NCBI GenBank assembly: GCA_963839095.1
Contig: CAWIUF010000068.1
Span: 62,001 to 126,000, forward strand
Length of the DNA stretch: 64,000 nt
From: Palsa-504 sp963839095
GTDB lineage: Bacteria > Actinomycetota > Actinomycetes > Streptosporangiales > Streptosporangiaceae
Reading direction: 5' to 3'
Made by a program: the position numbers and the translations under genes. The notes under the pieces were generated by a model. It did no database searches. It saw only the letters and a program-made list of their open reading frames with translations, and was not told the DNA's origin. Shown here in pieces: positions 59,570-64,000 of the stretch (within the stretch, counting starts at the first letter, position 1; every line of letters begins with the position of its first letter).

Positions 59570-61920
59570 TCATGACCAGGTCTTCGGCCGGATCGCGTTG
59601 GCCATGTCGACCAGCGTGATCCGGCGGGCGCGATCCGACGTCAGCCGGGCCAGCGCCCGGTAGCCGGCTTCCAGGCCGAAACGCAGCGAGCGCTCGTTCG
59701 GCTCGCAGCCGAGGATCGGCCCGCCGCCGGGCCGCTGGCCGGCTCCGCGCCGCCCGGCGCCCGGGGCCTGCCCGGCCAGGGCCGGGCGGTCCGAGCTGGC
59801 CCAGCCCAGCGCGGCCCGCAGGATCTCCACCGTGAGCTGCTGGCGGCGCGCCTCGTCCACGCTCAGCCGGCTCAGCCGACCGTCCGCCTGGTACAGGTCA
59901 TCGCCCGTCACCCCGGGAGAGACCAGGATCCGGACGGCGGCGATCTGCGCCGCCGCGTGATAGCTGGAAGTCTCGGGCACCGCGGCGAGCGCCGCGATCG
60001 CGCCCGGCCGGTCGCCGGCCGCCAGGCACGCCCGAGCCAGCCCGAACGCCGCGCTGATGCAGGACCGGTCCACGGTCCAGACGAGCTTGAAATACCGGCC
60101 GGCCAACGCGCTGTCCCCGGCGGCCTCGGCCGCGAACGCCAGCGCGAGCTTGGGCGCGAGCTCGCCGGGCAGCTCGTCGTAGACGGCGCTGAACGCGCCG
60201 CCCGCGGCTCCCGCGTCGCCCGTCGCCAGCCGTCGCAGGCCGTCGGTCCAGGCGATCCGCCAGTCGGACGGATCCCCGGCGGCCAGGTCGGCCAGCGTGC
60301 GGCCGGCCCCGGCGTAATCGCCGGCGTCGAGCTCGGCGCGGGCCAGGGCCAGCCGCGTCTCGGCGGACGCCGCCACCTCGGCCGGCACGCTCACGTCGCC
60401 CGAGATCGCGGCGGCCAGCGCGGCCGCGCGCGGGCCGGAGTCGAGCCCGGCGAGCGTGGCCAGGTAGCCCGCCGCCGGGTCGGCCCGGTCCACCTGCGGC
60501 ATCGGGATCCCCGTGATGATCGCCTCGGCCCGCGGCACGGCCAGCGCCGATCCGGCCCGGTCGTCGCCCCCCGCGGCGGGATCGTCGCCGGTACCGATGG
60601 CCTGGAGCTCGGGGCTGAAGACGGTGGAGAAGGCGGGCCGGGGGGTGCCGTCGGCGACCGCGAGCACCTCGCGCAGCACCCCGGTGAGCTGCTCGGCCAT
60701 CTCCCCGGCGGAGGCGAACCGGCGGTCCGGGTCGGGGTCGGTGGCCCGCCGCAGCAGCCGGGCGAAGGACTCCTGCTGCTCGAGCACCGGCACCCCGTCC
60801 GGCAGGGTGAACTTGTAGGTGCTCTGGTAGCCCTTGAACTCGAAGGTGAGCACGGCCAGCGCCCGGCCCACGGTGTACAGGTCGGAGCTGACCGAGGGGC
60901 CGTCGGTGGCGATCTCGGGGGCCTGGTAGCCGACGGTCCCGTAGATCGGGCCCTCGCTATCGACCCCGCGGACCCCGCCCATGTCGATGAGCTTGAGCTG
61001 CTCCTCGGTCTGGATGACGTTGTCCGGCTTGAAATCGCAGTACACCAGGCCCCGGTCATGCAGGTACCCCAGCGCCGGCAGCACCTCGATCGCGTACGCG
61101 ATCGCGTGCGCCACCGGCACCGAGCCACCGCTGAGCCGGGCGTCCTGAAGGATCTGCTTCAGGGACTTGCCGCCGACGTATTCCATCACGATGTACCCGG
61201 CCGACTCCCCCGTCTGCCGGTCCGCGTGCTGGACGAAGTTGTAGATCCGGACGATGTTCGGGTGCTCCACCTGGGCCAGGAACTGCCGCTCGGCGACCGC
61301 GGCCGCCATCGCGTCGGCGTCCCCGGTGTTCAGCAGGCCCTTGAGCACCACCCAGCGGTCGCTGACGTTGTGGTCGCGGGCCAGGTAGATCCAGCCGAGC
61401 CCGCCGAAGGCAAGGCAGCCGAGCACCTCGTACTGCCCGGCCACCACGTCGCCGCTTTCCAGCTTCGGGCTGAACGAGTACCTGGTGCCGCAGTTACGGC
61501 AGAAGCCCTCGGTCATCCCGGGGCGGCCGTCCCGGCCGCGCCCGACGGGCTGCTCGCAGTTGGCGCAGAACCGCCGGTTCTCCGGCACCTGCGGGTTGGC
61601 GAGCACCGCGCTGGCCGGGTCGCGGTACGGCACCGGCGGGATCTCGACCAGGCCCGCGCCGAGCCGGCCGCGGGCCGACCGGCCGCTGGTGCGCCGGGAT
61701 CCCCTGGTGCCCGAGGTGCGACGGCTGCCTGCGGTGCCCGATCCGGCGGAACTCGACCCGGACCCGGCGACCCAGCCGACCCGGACCGGCCGACCCGGAA
61801 CCGGCCGACCCGGAAGGGGCTGGGCCGGACGCGGAGGGTAGCCGCCGGGGCGGCGGCCAGGCCGCAGACGTTGCAGTACCCGTCCTCGATCGTCCCGCCG
61901 CAGTTCGTGCAGGTGCTCAT
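59570..61920 (-). CDS. pknG: PknG-type serine/threonine protein kinase with zinc ribbons and TPRs, frameshifted
   Basis: A soluble kinase of about 780 residues. Order of parts: zinc ribbon CTNCGGTIEDGYCNVCG; a Ser/Thr/Arg/Gly-rich linker; the rubredoxin-like pair CANCEQPVGRG and GFCRNCG; and a kinase domain with CLAFGGLGWIYLARD, Lys in WVVLKGLLN, catalytic Asp in LVYCDFKPDNV and DMGG in place of DFG. A TPR-like helical C-terminus follows, ending DMANAIRPKTWS. This is the M. tuberculosis PknG layout plus an extra ribbon. One base appears missing near 61855, just after the first ribbon. By homology it phosphorylates an FHA protein in response to GlnH/GlnX. Confidence 0.9.
61775..61815. repeat. 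Three tandem GCCGACCCGGA units in the pknG linker
   Basis: Copies at 61775-61788, 61789-61803 and 61804-61815 differ by the length of the A run and the trailing CCG (14, 15 and 12 nt). They encode the variable Pro/Gly/Arg linker between the first ribbon and the rubredoxin-like region and are prone to length change. Confidence 0.7.
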
Positions 61921-61968
61921 CGCCGCCGCGCTCCCCTCGTCCGCGCCCCCGTCTGGCCCGTCATCGCG

Positions 61969-62919
61969 TCAGCTCGCGTACTGGAGCGCTGGCGGCGGTT
62001 GCGGGGAGCCGAGCCAGCGCTGGTAGCTGGCCTTCCACTGGCCGCCCGATTCGTACTGCTGGAGGACCGCGTTCACGAAGCGGACGAACTCCGGGTGCTG
62101 CTTGGAGATCGCCAGGCCGTAGGGCTCGTTGGTGAGCGACCCTCCGATCAGCTTGGTGTACGGGTCCTGCGCGGCCAGGCCGTCCAGGATCGAGTCGTCG
62201 GTGGATACCGCGGCCACGTCGCCCTGCTGCAGCTTCACCAGGCAGTCGGTCCAGTACGGCACCTGGACCGCGGTGGCATTGACCTTCTGGATCGCGGTCA
62301 CCGAGTCCGAACCCGAGGTCGCGCAGACCTTCTGGCCGTGCAGGCTGGCCAGGCTGGTCGCGGCGGAATTCTTCAGCACCAGGACCTTCTGGTGCGCTTC
62401 GAAGTAGACGGCGGAGAAGTCGACCTGCTGCAGCCGGTCGCAGGTGATCGTCATCGTGTGCGCCACGATGTCCACCGCGCCCGAGAGGATGTCCGGGATC
62501 CGCTGGGCGTCGGAGATCGCCTTGTAGTGGATCCTGGACGGGTCCGAGCTGCCGAAGATGGCCTTGGCCACCGCCCGGATCACGTCGATGTCGAAGCCCT
62601 CGATCTGGTTGGTGAGCGGGTTGAGGAAGCCGAAGTGATAGGTGCTCTGGTCCACGCCGGCGATGAGGTAGCCGCGGGCGCGGATCTTCGCCATGAACGA
62701 GCCGGACGTCACCTGCGGCGGTCCGGACGGCCGCAGGCTGCTGGCGTTCGCGTTGCACGCGGCCACGGCGGGCGCGCGGACGGCAGCCGGCTGGCTCGTG
62801 CCCAGCTGGCTGGTGACCGGCTGGCCGGGTGCGGCGGCCGCGGCGGCGGCCCCGAGCGCCAGCCCGGACGCGGTGAGCAGCACGGCGAGCGCCCGCCAGG
62901 GGCGCCGGCGCGCGTTCAC
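61969..62919 (-). CDS. glnH: GlnH-like extracellular glutamate/aspartate-binding protein
   Basis: A solute-binding protein of about 316 residues of the polar-amino-acid ABC family. The signal region WRALAVLLTASGLALGAAAA lacks a clear lipobox. The SBP fold shows YLIAGVDQSTYHFGFLNPLT, IEGFDIDVIRAVAKAIFG, VDIVAHTMTITCDRLQQVDF, KVCATSGSDSVTAIQKV and EPYGLAISKQHPEFVRFVNA. No permease or ATPase is adjacent, so as in mycobacteria it probably serves sensing, not transport. GTG 62919 overlaps the glnX stop (GTGA). Confidence 0.9.
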   Translation of the reverse strand: MNARRRPWRALAVLLTASGLALGAAAAAAAPGQPVTSQLGTSQPAAVRAPAVAACNANASSLRPSGPPQVTSGSFMAKIRARGYLIAGVDQSTYHFGFLNPLTNQIEGFDIDVIRAVAKAIFGSSDPSRIHYKAISDAQRIPDILSGAVDIVAHTMTITCDRLQQVDFSAVYFEAHQKVLVLKNSAATSLASLHGQKVCATSGSDSVTAIQKVNATAVQVPYWTDCLVKLQQGDVAAVSTDDSILDGLAAQDPYTKLIGGSLTNEPYGLAISKQHPEFVRFVNAVLQQYESGGQWKASYQRWLGSPQPPPALQYAS

Positions 62920-64000
62920 CGGTACTCCGCGAGCCGGCGGGTCAGGCCCCAGGCACAGCCGACCACCATCACCAGCGCCGCCACGACCATGCCGATGGCC
63001 AGCCCGGTGAACGCGTCGCGGCCGCTGCGGGCGCTGGAGTCGAAGGTGGCCTGGTGGGTGGTGATCCCCTCGCTGAGGGTCGCGGACAGCTTGCTGAAGG
63101 CCTGGGCCGCCGCACCGGTCTGGGCCGACGTCACGGCGCCCGCGTGGTTCCCGCCGTCGTCCTGCGCCCGGAGCGCCTGGTGGGCCTGGTACCAGGCCTG
63201 GGCCTGCGCCGCGGCCTGGCTGCTCCCGGTCGCGGCCAGCAGCGTGCCCGGCCCGGGCCCGAGGAGCTTCTCCTGGGTCAGGAAATCCTGCTGGTAGGAG
63301 TCCTCGCCGCTGTTGTCGATCAGGGTGAGGCTCTCGTCCGCGTGAGCCTGCAGCGCCGCCACCTCCGCCCGGGCGAAGGCCTGGGCGGGGACGGAGCCCT
63401 GCTGCTGGGCGTGCAGCAGGTCGGCCCGGCCGAGGGTGAAGGCGCCGGCCAGCCAGACCAGTGAGACCAGCCCGGCCAGGGCGGCTAGCAGCAGCCCGTA
63501 GTTGACCATCCGGTGCGTGTGCCGGGCCAGCCACCGCGACGAGCGGAACAGCACGTACCCGATGCCCAGGCCCGCCAGCACGGTGACCACCACGAGCGGC
63601 AGCCCGGTCGCCTGCGCGCTGGACGAGGTCAGCAGCGCGCTCTCCCGGGTGTAGATGTCGCCGGCCGCTGGCAGCAGCGTGTTGCGTAGCAGGGTCGAGG
63701 CTTCCCGCAGGTAGGCCGCCCCGAGCGGCAGGCCGAGCCGGTTGTCGGTCCGGGCCGTGCCCACCTCGTCGGCGTAGGCCGGCAACTGCCCGGACAAGAT
63801 GGCCAGGTCGTCCCCGATGGCCACCCCGGCCGCGGCCTCCCGCTTGGCCAGCTGCCCGGGCAGCTGCGTCCGGGCGGCGGACGAGCCGACCAGCGCGCTG
63901 GCCGCCTCGATCTTGATCGCCGCCTGGGTGATGTCCGCCTGGTAGCGCTGCCGGGCGGCGGCGGGCTCCAGGCCGCCGGCCAGGAAGGCACTGGCCTCGG
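62916..64000 (-). CDS. glnX: GlnX-like membrane sensor, 5' end outside window
   Basis: At least 361 residues of a membrane protein with an extracytoplasmic helical sensor region (SGQLPAYADEVGTARTDNRL, YLREASTLLRNTLLPAAGDI). Membrane helices follow (LPLVVVTVLAGLGIGYVLF; GLLLAALAGLVSLVWLAGAF), then a second helical loop (AEVAALQAHADESLTLIDNS) and a last helix GMVVAALVMVVGCAWGL before RRLAEYR. This four-helix-bundle plus transmembrane layout, upstream of and coupled to glnH and pknG, fits mycobacterial GlnX, which relays Asp/Glu binding to PknG. The frame is open to the window edge. Confidence 0.85.
   Translation of the reverse strand, partial: EASAFLAGGLEPAAARQRYQADITQAAIKIEAASALVGSSAARTQLPGQLAKREAAAGVAIGDDLAILSGQLPAYADEVGTARTDNRLGLPLGAAYLREASTLLRNTLLPAAGDIYTRESALLTSSSAQATGLPLVVVTVLAGLGIGYVLFRSSRWLARHTHRMVNYGLLLAALAGLVSLVWLAGAFTLGRADLLHAQQQGSVPAQAFARAEVAALQAHADESLTLIDNSGEDSYQQDFLTQEKLLGPGPGTLLAATGSSQAAAQAQAWYQAHQALRAQDDGGNHAGAVTSAQTGAAAQAFSKLSATLSEGITTHQATFDSSARSGRDAFTGLAIGMVVAALVMVVGCAWGLTRRLAEYR

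Overview
The window is a high-GC (about 70% or more) actinobacterial chromosome segment. Support comes from the codon bias, the many leaderless genes with a TANNNT -10 box 6-8 nt before GTG/ATG, the PknG/GlnH/GlnX signalling trio, a PdtaR-type ANTAR response regulator, an actinobacterial rpsA with an acidic/glycine-rich tail, and a pitA operon with the same gene order as Mycobacterium tuberculosis Rv0545c-Rv0543c. The order or genus cannot be fixed from sequence alone; Streptosporangiales-like lineages are a guess.

Layout. 1-12 kb is mixed accessory metabolism: an MFS exporter tail, a Zn-alcohol dehydrogenase, a C45-type hydrolase, a Nudix hydrolase, a cytochrome P450 behind a KstR-like operator, a GH15 trehalase/glucoamylase, a decayed TetR gene, an aldo/keto reductase, a 628-aa orphan, a HAD hydrolase and a VapBC pair. 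12-24 kb holds two LLM-type flavin/F420 oxidoreductases, a methyltransferase, a second HAD paralogue, a HipA-like kinase with DUF3037, an ECF sigma factor coupled to a VOC protein, a MarR-MFS pair, an XRE-TfoX pair, and a surface operon (membrane-anchored protein, DUF4397 protein, class F-like sortase). 24-32.5 kb holds galE, an acyl-CoA ligase, an alpha/beta hydrolase, a sirtuin, an NmrA-like protein, a secreted cyclophilin, xerD and ald. 32.5-48 kb is the conserved core: Nudix, pyrG, a DMT-like permease, a GNAT, uvrB, coaE, a 2-oxoacid dehydrogenase E2/E1beta/E1alpha operon, rpsA and polA. 48-53.7 kb holds a secreted aldose 1-epimerase behind a LacI-type operator, a hotdog thioesterase, pdtaR, tRNA-Leu(CAA) with a decayed HTH/LAGLIDADG-like gene beside it, and the pitA operon.

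53.9-64 kb is the most distinctive region. It is one long minus-strand cluster, read right to left: glnX (cut by the window edge), glnH, pknG, a coiled-coil protein of unknown function, a zinc-ribbon PP2C phosphatase, a von Willebrand A protein, a zinc-ribbon FHA protein and a second PP2C phosphatase. By analogy with mycobacteria, GlnH and GlnX would sense extracellular Asp/Glu and signal to PknG. Here the kinase, one phosphatase and the phosphothreonine reader all carry N-terminal zinc ribbons and are translationally coupled or tightly spaced. The unknown gene is flanked by short in-frame echoes of the GlnX and PknG C-termini, which records a duplication/deletion history or two tiny coupling ORFs.

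Reading frames are broken by what look like single-base indels in about fifteen genes, including rpsA (twice), uvrB and the 2-oxoacid dehydrogenase E1beta and E2. Because such genes are essential or highly conserved, most of these are probably sequence errors rather than pseudogenes. The genes are annotated full length with the break described. Only the TetR gene and the HTH/LAGLIDADG gene show enough lesions to be called decayed.
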